The notes beneath the pieces were generated by a model that was given only the letters and a program-made list of their open reading frames with translations, did not search any database and had not been told where the DNA came from. A stretch of 64,000 bases of DNA from Desulfovibrio subterraneus (lineage in GTDB: Bacteria > Desulfobacterota > Desulfovibrionia > Desulfovibrionales > Desulfovibrionaceae), in assembly GCF_013340285.1 (NCBI RefSeq), contig NZ_BLVO01000004.1:62001-126000 (forward strand), written 5' to 3'. Numbering within the stretch: position 1 is the stretch's first letter; the number at the start of each line of letters is the position of its first letter. The translations under genes were made by a program, and so were the position numbers. Positions 54,364 through 62,540 of the stretch are shown piece by piece.

Positions 54364-55080
54364 ATGGCTAAGAAGTTCTTCATCGACCTTACCCGTTGTA
54401 CGGCATGCCGTGGCTGTCAGATTGCCTGCAAGCAGTGGCACAAGCTGCCCGCAGAAGAAACCATCAACTGGGGTTCTCACCAGAACCCGCGCGACCTGTC
54501 GTTCATCACCTACAAGCTGGTACGCTTCACGGAAATCGTGAAGGACGGCAAGGTGGACTGGCTGTTCTTCCCTGAGCAGTGCCGCCACTGCATGGAACCG
54601 CCCTGCAAGGGGCAGGCGGATCTGGATGACGAACGCGCTGTCCTTAAGGACGAGCTGACCGGCGCAGTCATCTTCACCGAATACACCAAGCTGGTGGACG
54701 GTGAAGGCGTACGCAGCGCTTGTCCTTACGACATTCCGCGTGTTGATCCTGAATCCAAGATCATCTCCAAGTGCGACATGTGTCTGGACAGGGTGCACAA
54801 TGGCATGAAGCCTTCCTGTGTTCTCTCCTGCCCCACCGGCACCATGAACTTCGGCGAAGAAGATGAAATGATGGCACTGGCGGAAGAACGCCTTGCCACC
54901 GTGAAGAAACAGTATCCCGAAGCCGTTCTGGGCGATGCCTTTGACGTGCGCGTGGTTTACCTCTTCCAGCAGGACCCCACGGCGTACTTTGAAAAGGCCG
55001 TGGCCGATGCCAGCCCGCAGTACATGAACCGCAAGCAGATGTTTGCGCGCATCATGGGCAGAAACACCCGCAAGGCATAG
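54364..55080 (+). CDS. fdhB: Formate dehydrogenase, iron-sulfur subunit (partner of Sec-form FdhA)
   Basis: 238 residues, 3 nt after fdhA, with GGGAG as ribosome site. Ligand groups match the other FdhB: CTACRGCQIACKQ, CRHCMEPPC, ACPYDIP, CDMCLDRV and CVLSCPTG. It is highly similar to the product at 44659 along its length; the two operons arose by duplication. No signal peptide; Tat co-export with FdhA is expected. Confidence 0.93.
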   Translation: MAKKFFIDLTRCTACRGCQIACKQWHKLPAEETINWGSHQNPRDLSFITYKLVRFTEIVKDGKVDWLFFPEQCRHCMEPPCKGQADLDDERAVLKDELTGAVIFTEYTKLVDGEGVRSACPYDIPRVDPESKIISKCDMCLDRVHNGMKPSCVLSCPTGTMNFGEEDEMMALAEERLATVKKQYPEAVLGDAFDVRVVYLFQQDPTAYFEKAVADASPQYMNRKQMFARIMGRNTRKA

Positions 55081-55198
55081 CGCCCTTCGATGCTGTTGCC
55101 CCGGACGCGTGACCATGGAAGGTGTTGCCATGAAACATGTTCCCTCGGAACGTGCTGATAGAACACCGGAACTGCTGAACAGCTGAATAGCTAAAACG

Positions 55199-55236
55199 GT
55201 CCGGCGGATTTCTCCGCAAAAAGAAATCCGCCGGAC
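55199..55236 (+). terminator. Long stem-loop after the second fdh operon
   Basis: A perfect 15-bp stem (55199-55213 with 55222-55236; arms start GTCCGGCGG and end CCGCCGGAC) with an 8-nt loop. It lies 119 nt after fdhB and is followed by ACAAATTT, so it probably terminates or stabilises the fdh transcript. Confidence 0.65.
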
Positions 55237-55350
55237 ACAAATTTCACCTTCCGATCCGCCGTTTTCCAAGGGGACGGAAGAATGCCGGGGCGCTCCCCGC
55301 GCCTTGCGCATGCATATTGTTTGTTTCGCCTCACCCTGCGAAACGGCATC

Positions 55351-55410
55351 TCCGACGCTCTCGGAGTCACATCCCTGCCGCCTGCGTTTCACCCGCGCAG
55401 GCGGTTTTTC
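55351..55410 (+). promoter_or_regulatory. Structured leader with intrinsic terminator upstream of mobB
   Basis: A small hairpin CTCCGA / TCGGAG (55351-55356, 55362-55367) is followed by a strong stem CCGCCTGCG / CGCAGGCGG (55379-55387, 55397-55405) and TTTTT. The fdh operon already has its own stem-loop 140 nt earlier. This one lies about 150 nt before the mobB start, so it may be an attenuator, or the end of a small RNA beginning after 55240. No riboswitch class recognised. Confidence 0.45.
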
Positions 55411-55556
55411 ATACCCCCGCCAACCGCATACAATCTGCGCATGGCACGCCGCATTCTGCCCGCATAGTGCCCGCGCCCTGTCTGCATCCGGCGGCTCTCT
55501 TCCCATCCGGCATGAAATAGTGCTAGGTTTGCCCATACAACCACAGGAGAACACAC

Positions 55557-56267
55557 ATGAAAGCTGTCGGCATAGTTGGCTACAAGAAATCCGGTAAAAC
55601 CACCCTCACAGCGAAGCTGGCCGATGCGCTTGAAGCACGCGGCCGCACCGTCGCCATTGCCAAATTCACCCACCACGGCCTCGACAAGGACGGAACCGAC
55701 ACCGCAACCTTTGCAGCCCCGAACAGAACCGTCATCGGCCTCGGCCCAGATGAAACCGCCATATTCTGGGGCGGAAAACGCTATCTCATCGATTTGCTCC
55801 CCCTTGCACAGGCCGATATCCTGCTCGTTGAAGGTGGCAAGGACCTCACCTGGCTGCCCCGCATACTCTGTCTGAAATCCGCATCGGAAGCGGAAGAACT
55901 CGACCGTGGGCTCGCCCTTGCCACCTATGGCGATGTGGCTGCGCCCTATCTCAAGTCCTTCCGCGAAGACACCATGGATAAACTGGCCCAGTTGGTGGAA
56001 GAGCGCGCCTTCATGCTTCCCGGTCTGGACTGCGGTGCCTGTACTGCCGCCACCTGCGAAGGCATTGCCAAGTCCATAGTCAAAGGCAAGGGGACCATAC
56101 GTGACTGCAAGAGCGTGAACACAGACGGCTTTTCTGTCACCGTGAACGGAGCTCCCATCGGGCTGAATCCCTTTGTGGAACGCATCATCCGCTCCAGCAT
56201 CACCGGCATGCTGAGCGAGCTGAAAGGCTATGCCCCCGGTGAAGTGGTCATCACCCTCAAGAACTAA
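55557..56267 (+). CDS. mobB: MobB-type molybdopterin guanine dinucleotide protein fused to an Fe-S motif domain
   Basis: 236 residues. The N-terminal P-loop domain (VGIVGYKKSGKTTLTAKLAD; then AKFTHHGLDKDGTDT, DILLVEGGKDLTW) is MobB, a GTP-binding adaptor in Mo-bisMGD cofactor synthesis. Residues about 155-236 add DCGACTAATCEGIAKSIVKG followed by Cys 10 residues later, a C-x2-C-x4-C pattern plus a fourth Cys like the Fe-S domain of RnfB or corrinoid proteins. AGGAG lies 7 nt before the ATG. Placement next to two bisMGD-dependent formate dehydrogenases fits a role in cofactor supply. Confidence 0.86.
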   Translation: MKAVGIVGYKKSGKTTLTAKLADALEARGRTVAIAKFTHHGLDKDGTDTATFAAPNRTVIGLGPDETAIFWGGKRYLIDLLPLAQADILLVEGGKDLTWLPRILCLKSASEAEELDRGLALATYGDVAAPYLKSFREDTMDKLAQLVEERAFMLPGLDCGACTAATCEGIAKSIVKGKGTIRDCKSVNTDGFSVTVNGAPIGLNPFVERIIRSSITGMLSELKGYAPGEVVITLKN

Positions 56268-56284
56268 GCATCCCCCCGCAACAA

Positions 56285-56310
56285 AAAGGGAGGCGTTTCC
56301 GCCTCCCTTT
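56285..56310. terminator. Bidirectional terminator between mobB and the TerC-family gene
   Basis: AAAGGGAGGC (56285-56294) pairs with GCCTCCCTTT (56301-56310), with A and T runs on the two sides. It serves the convergent mobB and TerC-family genes. Confidence 0.85.
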
Positions 56311-56314
56311 TCAT

Positions 56315-57031
56315 TTATCTGTCCGCCTGAACCCGCTGAACCCTGCGCAGATTCAGCAGCTCCACACCAAGGCTGAAGGCCATGGCGAAATAGATGTAGC
56401 CCTTGGGTACATGCACGCCCGCCCCTTCACCCACCAGCGTGAAGCCCACGAGAAGGAGAAAGGCCATGGCCAGCATCTTGAACGAAGGATGCGCCGTGAC
56501 AAACTCGCCGATGGGTTTTGCCGCAAACAGCATCAGCCCCACCGAGGCAATGACCGCCAGCATCATGATGGGCAGATGCTCGACAAGCCCCACCGCCGTG
56601 ATGACGGAATCCAGCGAAAAGATGATGTCCAGCAGCACGATCTGCACAATGGCCGCCGGGAAATTGGAAGCTCTGGGCGCCGTTTCGCTATGCGAATTCT
56701 CCATTTCGTGATGGATCTCCATGGTGGCCTTGGCCAGCAGGAACAGACCACCCGCAAGCAGGATGATGTCACGGCCGGATATGCCCCTGCCAAGCACCTC
56801 GAAGAGAGGCTCGGTAAGCGACATAACCCACGAGATGGAGGCCAGCAGCAGAAGACGCATGCCCATGGCCAGAATCAGGCCCAGCCTTCTGGCCTTGTCC
56901 CGCTGCGAAGCGGGAAGCCGTGATGTGACAAGGGAAAGAAAGACGATGTTGTCGATACCGAGCACAATCTCAAGCGCGGTAAGCGTAAGAAAGCCGACCC
57001 ATGCATGGGGATCGAGCATCCATGTGAACAT
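56315..57031 (-). CDS. TerC-family integral membrane protein
   Basis: 238 residues with seven or so hydrophobic helices. The TerC/YgdQ signature is split over WVGFLTLTALEIVLGIDNIVFLS (helix with Glu and Asp), LLDIIFSLDSVITAVGL and GYIYFAMAFSLGVELLNL. Family members are linked to tellurite resistance or manganese/calcium export that metallates secreted proteins. No other ter genes are nearby, so a metal-export role is the better guess. Confidence 0.88.
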   Translation of the reverse strand: MFTWMLDPHAWVGFLTLTALEIVLGIDNIVFLSLVTSRLPASQRDKARRLGLILAMGMRLLLLASISWVMSLTEPLFEVLGRGISGRDIILLAGGLFLLAKATMEIHHEMENSHSETAPRASNFPAAIVQIVLLDIIFSLDSVITAVGLVEHLPIMMLAVIASVGLMLFAAKPIGEFVTAHPSFKMLAMAFLLLVGFTLVGEGAGVHVPKGYIYFAMAFSLGVELLNLRRVQRVQADR

Positions 57032-57260
57032 GAAACATTCCTGAAGCGGACGGGGGGCAAAGTCCGAGAAGCTGTCGGGCGGTCCGTGCGCCTTTCATCT
57101 TCCAGGTCTTGCCAAGGCCATCCCGCATGCGCCAGAGCCGAACGGCCCGAGATTGTTGGTACATGCTTTCCGGCTCATGCCGGAAACGGCTACTCCCCTG
57201 TGGTGAGGGAGTAATTATTTACACGAACAGCCCCCTCGTCAAGGGGAAAACCCGCATACT

Positions 57261-57349
57261 TTTTGTCCCACAAAACCGGATACAAAGCGCTATTGCTGAA
57301 AATAATAGTACCACCGTACTTGCGTATCAAAAATTGTTTGTGTAAACAA
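57261..57349. promoter_or_regulatory. Two inverted repeats upstream of the hydrogenase gene
   Basis: TTTTGT-CCC-ACAAAA at 57261-57275 and TTGTTT-GTGT-AAACAA at 57334-57349 are both perfect in the arms. They lie 165-90 nt before the ATG in the AT-rich 408-nt gap shared with the divergent TerC gene. They resemble sites for redox regulators such as Rex or CRP/FNR proteins, but match no consensus exactly. Confidence 0.4.
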
Positions 57350-57367
57350 ACGAAAAGATCGGGCACG

Positions 57368-57383
57368 TGGCAAGTCGCTCGCG
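57368..57383 (+). promoter_or_regulatory. Possible sigma-54 promoter of the hydrogenase gene
   Basis: TGGCAAGTCGCTCGCG has GG and GC exactly 10 nt apart. The -24 half is good (TGGCA) and the -12 half has one mismatch (TCGC for TTGC). The predicted start is about 57394, 46 nt before the ATG. Weaker than the fliD site. Confidence 0.35.
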
Positions 57384-57439
57384 ACGCACGGCAGGCGCGC
57401 CGCACGAACGCACACACAACCGCACCAAACGGGATACGC

Positions 57440-58903
57440 ATGTACTTCAAGAACTACGACAATACTATCCATTTCGAAATCATGGTCCGTATAGCCAAGG
57501 CCTTCCATAGTGACGACTTTGAAGCTGCCGTAGACAGAATCCCGCAGGAAATGCGTCCGCGTTCTCCCAAAAGCTCGCGTTGCTGTATCTACCGTGACCG
57601 CGCAATCATCAAATACCGCTGCATGGCCACCCTCGGGTTTGCCATTGAGAACGAAGAAAACGAACTGAAGCCCCTTTCCGCCTACGCCCGCGAAGCATTG
57701 GAACGCGACAGCGTGCGGGGTAACATGATCACCTTCATAGATGAAGCTTGCAACGGCTGCGTGCGCACCCATTACGAGGCCACCAGCGCATGCCGTGGCT
57801 GCCTGGCAGAAGCCTGCGTGCAGCACTGTCCCAAAGATGCCGTGCAGGTGATTAACGGCAAGTCCGTGATCGACCCTGAGAAGTGTATCAAGTGCGGCAA
57901 GTGCATGGACGCCTGCCCGTATCACGCCATCGTCTACATTCCCATTCCCTGCGAGGAATCCTGCCCCACAGGAGCCATTTCAAAGGACGTGAGCGGCAAG
58001 GAAGTCATCGACTACTCCAAGTGCATCTTCTGCGGCAAGTGCCTGGCAGCCTGTCCGTTCACCGCCGTGCTTGAGCGTTCGCAGATGGTTGACGTGATGC
58101 AGCGGATGAAAAACGGAAAATCCATGGTTGCCATGATCGCACCGGCCATCGCGGGCGAGTTCAACGCCAGCATGAAGCAGCTTGCAACCGCGCTGCGCCG
58201 TATAGGTTTCAGCGACGTGGTGGAAGTGGCCGCAGGCGCGGACATCACCGCACGCCGCGAGGCAGACGAATTTATCGAACGCATGGAGCACGGCGCGTCT
58301 TTCATGACCACCTCGTGCTGCCCTGCCTATACCGAGCTTGTGCGCAAGCATGTTCCCGAGCTTGCCCCCCACGTTTCCGACACCCGCACCCCCATGCACT
58401 ACACCGCACGGATGGTGAAAGAGCGTGATGCGGAAAGCTGCACCGTCTTTGTGGGTCCCTGCGTTGCCAAGCGGCACGAAGGCACCAATGACGAATACGT
58501 GGATCACGTACTGACCTTTCAGGAACTGGAAGCCATGTTTCAGGCACACGGCATCGTGATTGCCGAATGCGAAGAAAGCGAATTCGGCATAGCCGGATGT
58601 CGCGAAGGTCGTAGCTTCCCCGTGAGCGGCGGGGTAACGGCCGGAATCCGTTCCATGATCAACGAGCGAGCGGAGATTCTTCGCCCCACCATCGTGGATG
58701 GCCTTACCTCCAAAACGCTCAAGGAACTCAGAAATTTTGTCAAAAAAGGCGCACCCGGCAACTTTGTGGAAGTCATGGGATGCGAGGGCGGCTGTGTGGC
58801 CGGTCCCGCAACCGTAGTACCCGCCCGCAAAGCCGCCAAGAAGTGCACCGAATACGCATTATCCAGTCCGAGCGCTCTCAGCGTCGAGAGAGCCAGCGAC
58901 TGA
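57440..58903 (+). CDS. Monomeric [FeFe] hydrogenase, group-B-like
   Basis: 487 residues from the ATG at 57440 (ACGGGA upstream). The N-terminal half has several ferredoxin-like cluster motifs (CRGCLAEACVQHCPKDA, CIKCGKCMDACPYHA, CIFCGKCLAACPFTA). The H-cluster ligands follow: TTSCCPAY near residue 293, GPCVAKRHE, and MGCEGGCVAGP. Group A enzymes normally have MPC and CPGGC; the GPC and CEGGC forms point to group B. No signal peptide, so it is cytoplasmic. It would exchange electrons with ferredoxin to make or use H2. hydG follows 199 nt later; hydE and hydF are not in the window. Confidence 0.87.
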   Translation: MYFKNYDNTIHFEIMVRIAKAFHSDDFEAAVDRIPQEMRPRSPKSSRCCIYRDRAIIKYRCMATLGFAIENEENELKPLSAYAREALERDSVRGNMITFIDEACNGCVRTHYEATSACRGCLAEACVQHCPKDAVQVINGKSVIDPEKCIKCGKCMDACPYHAIVYIPIPCEESCPTGAISKDVSGKEVIDYSKCIFCGKCLAACPFTAVLERSQMVDVMQRMKNGKSMVAMIAPAIAGEFNASMKQLATALRRIGFSDVVEVAAGADITARREADEFIERMEHGASFMTTSCCPAYTELVRKHVPELAPHVSDTRTPMHYTARMVKERDAESCTVFVGPCVAKRHEGTNDEYVDHVLTFQELEAMFQAHGIVIAECEESEFGIAGCREGRSFPVSGGVTAGIRSMINERAEILRPTIVDGLTSKTLKELRNFVKKGAPGNFVEVMGCEGGCVAGPATVVPARKAAKKCTEYALSSPSALSVERASD

Positions 58904-59102
58904 TCCACAAAGAGAGACAACGGAGTTTGCCCACTCCGAGTTTGATCATGCCTGCAAACTGTTCTCTCAAGCCCACTGGACCGGGGCCAGCCCACGTCCC
59001 CGGTCCGAATTTCCCCTTCTGCGGGGGCGGCATAACACTCCTATAGCACCCCCCTTCCCCAGCCGTCCCCGCAGAAATCCAGGCACCCCACAGGAGTTCT
59101 GC

Positions 59103-60599
59103 ATGCACCACAGCACCCGCCATCTGCCCGATTTCATAGATAACAGCCGCATTGAAAACGCCCTTTCAGACACAGGGTTCAGTGACGATTCGGTTGCCAT
59201 ACGGGACATACTCGCCAAGGCTGATGCCAAGGCAGGTCTCAGCATGGAAGAGGCGGCATGCCTGTTGAAAACGCAGAACCCGGAATCCGTGCAGGCCATT
59301 CTGGAAACAGCTTCGCGCCTCAAAAAATCCATCTACGGCAACCGTCTTGTCCTTTTCGCTCCCCTTTACGTTACCAACGAATGCTGCAACCGCTGCCTGT
59401 ACTGCGGTTTTCAGGACACCAATGCGCAGCTTGAACGCCGCACGCTGACGGATGAAGAACTGCGCGAAGAAGTGCGCATTCTGGAATCGCAGGGGCAGAA
59501 ACGCCTGCTGCTGGTCTACGGCGAGCACCCCACGCTGGGGGCGGAATGGATGGCCCGGACCATGCGCACGGTCTATGAAACAAGCTCCGGCGATTGCGGC
59601 CAGATACGCCGTGTGAACGTGAACTGCGCCCCGCTTTCCGTGGAAGGGTTCCGCACCCTCAAAGCAGAGGGCATAGGCACCTACCAGTGTTTTCAGGAAA
59701 CCTACCACCGCCCCACCTATGCGGCCATGCACCTGCGCGGCCCCAAAAGCGACTACCTGTGGCGGCTCTATGCCCTGCACCGCGCCATGGAAGCAGGCAT
59801 TGACGACGTGGGCATAGGCCCCCTTTTCGGCTTGTACAATCCCGATTTCGAGGTGCTCGCCACGCTCAACCACGCAGCGCAGCTGGAAAAGGATTGCGGC
59901 GTGGGTCCGCACACGGTTTCCTTCCCCCGTCTGGAACCTGCCCTTGGAGCGCATGTTGCCAGCCGCCCGCCGCATGCCCTTTCCGACTCCCATTTCACGC
60001 GCATAGTGGCCGTGCTGCGCCTTGCGCTGCCCTACACGGGACTCATTCTTTCCACACGGGAATCCGCAGAGCTGCGGACCAGACTCATCGAGGTGGGCGT
60101 ATCGCAGATATCCGCAGCCTCGCGCACCTATCCCGGCGGCTATGCCGATGCGGAAAAGGCCACAAAGAGGTCATGCTCCTGCAGCAATGCGGACTCACAC
60201 AGCCAGAACACGCCGGAGCAGAACCACGTGCATGCAACCGGGAAACCGGAAGCCCAGCAATTTGCCACCGGCGACCACCGCACGCTGGATGAAGTGGTTC
60301 ACGACATTGTGGCCAACCACGGCTACCTGCCCTCATGGTGCACGGCCTGCTACCGCGCAGGGCGCACCGGCGACCATTTCATGGACCTTGCGAAGACAGG
60401 GGGCATACAGAAGTTCTGCCACCCTAACTCTCTGCTCACCTTTCAGGAATACCTGCTGGATTACGCCACCGCGCAGACACGCGAGGCGGGTGAACGACTC
60501 ATCGCCGCAGAGCTGGCCGGACAGCCGGAATCGCGCCGCCTGAAATTACAGGCAATGCTGGAACGCATCCGCAACGGCGAACGGGATCTATATATCTAG
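59103..60599 (+). CDS. hydG: [FeFe] hydrogenase H-cluster maturase HydG (radical SAM tyrosine lyase)
   Basis: 498 residues. The radical SAM motif is CCNRCLYCGF near residue 97 (C-x3-C-x2-C), after LVLFAPLYVTNE. The C-terminal CTACYRAGRTGDHFM with a later KFCHPN supplies the second cluster (CxxC...C) typical of HydG, which splits tyrosine into the CO and CN ligands of the H-cluster. A segment near residues 350-385 rich in Ser, Cys and His (KRSCSCSNADSHSQ) looks like an insertion. CAGGAG precedes the ATG. The stop shares a CTAG with the convergent gene. Confidence 0.93.
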   Translation: MHHSTRHLPDFIDNSRIENALSDTGFSDDSVAIRDILAKADAKAGLSMEEAACLLKTQNPESVQAILETASRLKKSIYGNRLVLFAPLYVTNECCNRCLYCGFQDTNAQLERRTLTDEELREEVRILESQGQKRLLLVYGEHPTLGAEWMARTMRTVYETSSGDCGQIRRVNVNCAPLSVEGFRTLKAEGIGTYQCFQETYHRPTYAAMHLRGPKSDYLWRLYALHRAMEAGIDDVGIGPLFGLYNPDFEVLATLNHAAQLEKDCGVGPHTVSFPRLEPALGAHVASRPPHALSDSHFTRIVAVLRLALPYTGLILSTRESAELRTRLIEVGVSQISAASRTYPGGYADAEKATKRSCSCSNADSHSQNTPEQNHVHATGKPEAQQFATGDHRTLDEVVHDIVANHGYLPSWCTACYRAGRTGDHFMDLAKTGGIQKFCHPNSLLTFQEYLLDYATAQTREAGERLIAAELAGQPESRRLKLQAMLERIRNGERDLYI

Positions 60600-61558
60600 G
60601 CGGCTTCATCTTTCCGGCCGGACATGAGGGAATCAATCTCCAACGGGTCGCTGGCTTCACTGTTGCGCACGAGCGATATGGCATCGTTGGCGCACTGAAA
60701 ACGGCACACTCCGCAGCCCATGCATTCTGCGGCATCCACAACCGCAGTACCCCCATCCATGTGTATGGCGCTGAACTGGCATTTCTTCGCGCATTTGCCG
60801 CAGCCCACACAGCGTTCCGCATCCACCGTTGCAAGGTAGCCCGAGGATTCCAGCATGGGCACGCCGTTGAAATGCGCCCGCATGGCCCCGCAACAGCATG
60901 AGCAGCAGTTGCATATGGCGTAATAGCGGCCGAGCACCGCCTCCTTGAAAAAGGCGTGCGTCACATGCCCCCTGCGGTTTTCTTCCTCTATCACACGTAC
61001 AGCCTCGTCCGGCGTTACCCGACGGGTCTTGTCCGGGTGATGCTCCTCCACAAAGGTCACGAACGGCTCACCCACGATCATGCACACATCCAGCGGCAGG
61101 CAGGGATTCTCGCTGTTCACGCGGCATGGGCAATCGAACAAAACAATATGGTCGGGATGTTCAAGGATAAGGTCCTTGGCCGAGGAATACGGCAGCACCT
61201 TCTCAAGATTGGGGAGTGCTATGCTCCGCTTTACCATTATCAGCTTGCGGGCTGATTCGGTGCGCAGCACCTTGCCGTGGTAGGTATCCGCAAATCCGCC
61301 GGTCCCTTTAGGTGAGGCAAAGTCGCTCTCCTTCCACAAACCAAGGCGGTCCGCTATCCAGCAAAGCGGTTCGCTGAGATAGCGCGACAGGGGATGATGG
61401 CCCTTGCCTATCCCAATGTAAAAATAGGGAAAACGCAGGTAGAAGTAGCCGTGCAGGAACTCCGCAAAGGAAAAATCCTCCTTCTTGCGAAACTCTCTGT
61501 ACAGCTGCACGGTGGAAGGATGGGCTATGTGCTCAAGAACCCGTTCAAACTGCAGCAT
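60596..61558 (-). CDS. Cys-rich ferredoxin-type protein (2x[4Fe-4S]) with CNCC motif, function unknown
   Basis: 320 residues from the ATG at 61558 (AAAGGAGG upstream); the 26 codons before it are unsupported. The N-terminal 150 residues have no known motif, then come FDCPCRVNSENPC and CNCCSCCCGAMRAHF. The last 70 residues hold two ferredoxin motifs, CVGCGKCAKKCQFSAI and CMGCGVCRFQCANDAI. This layout is widespread in anaerobes as an annotated 4Fe-4S protein, but I know of no assigned reaction. It is convergent with hydG, so co-function is not implied by operon structure. Confidence 0.8.
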   Translation of the reverse strand: MLQFERVLEHIAHPSTVQLYREFRKKEDFSFAEFLHGYFYLRFPYFYIGIGKGHHPLSRYLSEPLCWIADRLGLWKESDFASPKGTGGFADTYHGKVLRTESARKLIMVKRSIALPNLEKVLPYSSAKDLILEHPDHIVLFDCPCRVNSENPCLPLDVCMIVGEPFVTFVEEHHPDKTRRVTPDEAVRVIEEENRRGHVTHAFFKEAVLGRYYAICNCCSCCCGAMRAHFNGVPMLESSGYLATVDAERCVGCGKCAKKCQFSAIHMDGGTAVVDAAECMGCGVCRFQCANDAISLVRNSEASDPLEIDSLMSGRKDEAA

Positions 61559-61724
61559 GGGTGTTGCCTCCTTTCGTGCCGTGTGGTCCCGGTTGCGGAC
61601 GAAAGGACATGACGGGATCATACACCATTCCGTCAACGGGTGACAACCACCTGATGAAATCCCGACCGGTGCACCGGTCAGTATTCTGATCGAATGTCGA
61701 GGGAATATCCTGAGCTATACGGAA

Positions 61725-62540
61725 TCAGCCGTCGTTGCGGCTCCGTCTGTATCCGTGGGGAAAGCCGGGGTCATAGAGCTTGGAAAAACGGGCAGAACCG
61801 TCTTCACCCGGCAGCACAAGAAACACGGTCTGGCGATGCAGCCCATGTTCGCGCACGGCCTCAAGCATACCGCCTATGGTGGTGTGTACTAGCTTCTGCT
61901 CCGGCCAGCCCACACGATAGGCCACAATAACGGCCACAGTATCTTCCAGCCCGCCCGCGCGCAGTTCATCCACTATGCCCTGCGGGTTGGCCGCGGAAAG
62001 ATAGATGGCCATGGCGCACCTGTGGCGGGCCAGATCGCGGAGCTTTTCCGTATCGGGAACGGGCGTGCGCCCTTCCAGCCGGGTGATGATGAAGGATTGA
62101 GAGAGATCGGGAACCGTCAGCGAGGTGGACGAGGCAGCAGCGGCAGCAAACCCTGCGGTCACCCCGGGTACCACCGCATGGCGGATGCCTTCTGCATCCA
62201 GAAGATGCATCTGCTCGCGTATGGCCCCGTAGAGAGAAGGATCGCCCGTATGCACGCGGGCCACCATGCCGCCCGCCGCAACTGTGCGCATGATGCAGGC
62301 ATGGGTTTCTTCAAGGTTCATGGGGGCGGAATCCACAACCAGCGCATCGGCACGGGCATGGGCAACAACCGCTTCGGGAACAAGCGAACCCGCATACAGC
62401 ACAAGGTCGGCCTCGGCGATGAGTCGCTGTCCTTTCACGGTAATCAGCTCAGGGTCTCCCGGCCCTGCGCCTATGAACCAAACCTGAATCCGCTCCTCTC
62501 CCTGCGCACCGGTCGCGGCGCCCTGCTCATGAACCTGCAT
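61725..62540 (-). CDS. cobM: Precorrin-4 / cobalt-precorrin-4 C11-methyltransferase
   Basis: 271 residues. This tetrapyrrole methylase adds the C11 methyl of the corrin ring in B12 synthesis. Motifs: VWFIGAGPGDPELITVKG (in parts), LVLYAGSLVP, VARVHTGDPSLYGAI, VVPGVTAGFAAAA and a C-terminal VAYRVGWPEQ. In an anaerobe the cobalt-early (CbiF) version is expected. The ATG at 62540 (AGGAAAG upstream) lies 14 nt inside the preceding binding-protein gene, so the two are translationally coupled. Confidence 0.92.
   Translation of the reverse strand: MQVHEQGAATGAQGEERIQVWFIGAGPGDPELITVKGQRLIAEADLVLYAGSLVPEAVVAHARADALVVDSAPMNLEETHACIMRTVAAGGMVARVHTGDPSLYGAIREQMHLLDAEGIRHAVVPGVTAGFAAAAASSTSLTVPDLSQSFIITRLEGRTPVPDTEKLRDLARHRCAMAIYLSAANPQGIVDELRAGGLEDTVAVIVAYRVGWPEQKLVHTTIGGMLEAVREHGLHRQTVFLVLPGEDGSARFSKLYDPGFPHGYRRSRNDG

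Noticed and set aside
51862-55554. A 1230-codon open frame on the minus strand across the Sec-type fdhA and fdhB
   Set aside because: It is antisense to two clearly real genes, has no family motif, and arises from the high third-position GC of the sense genes. The same effect gives long antisense frames at 43864-45357.
55282-55597. Three overlapping open frames of 61-97 codons between the fdh operon and mobB
   Set aside because: They overlap the terminator hairpin at 55379-55410 in different frames, lack ribosome sites, and look compositionally random.
57263-57439. A 59-codon N-terminal extension of the hydrogenase
   Set aside because: It lacks similarity to the family, would cover the promoter and inverted repeats, and the ATG at 57440 opens the expected N-terminus.
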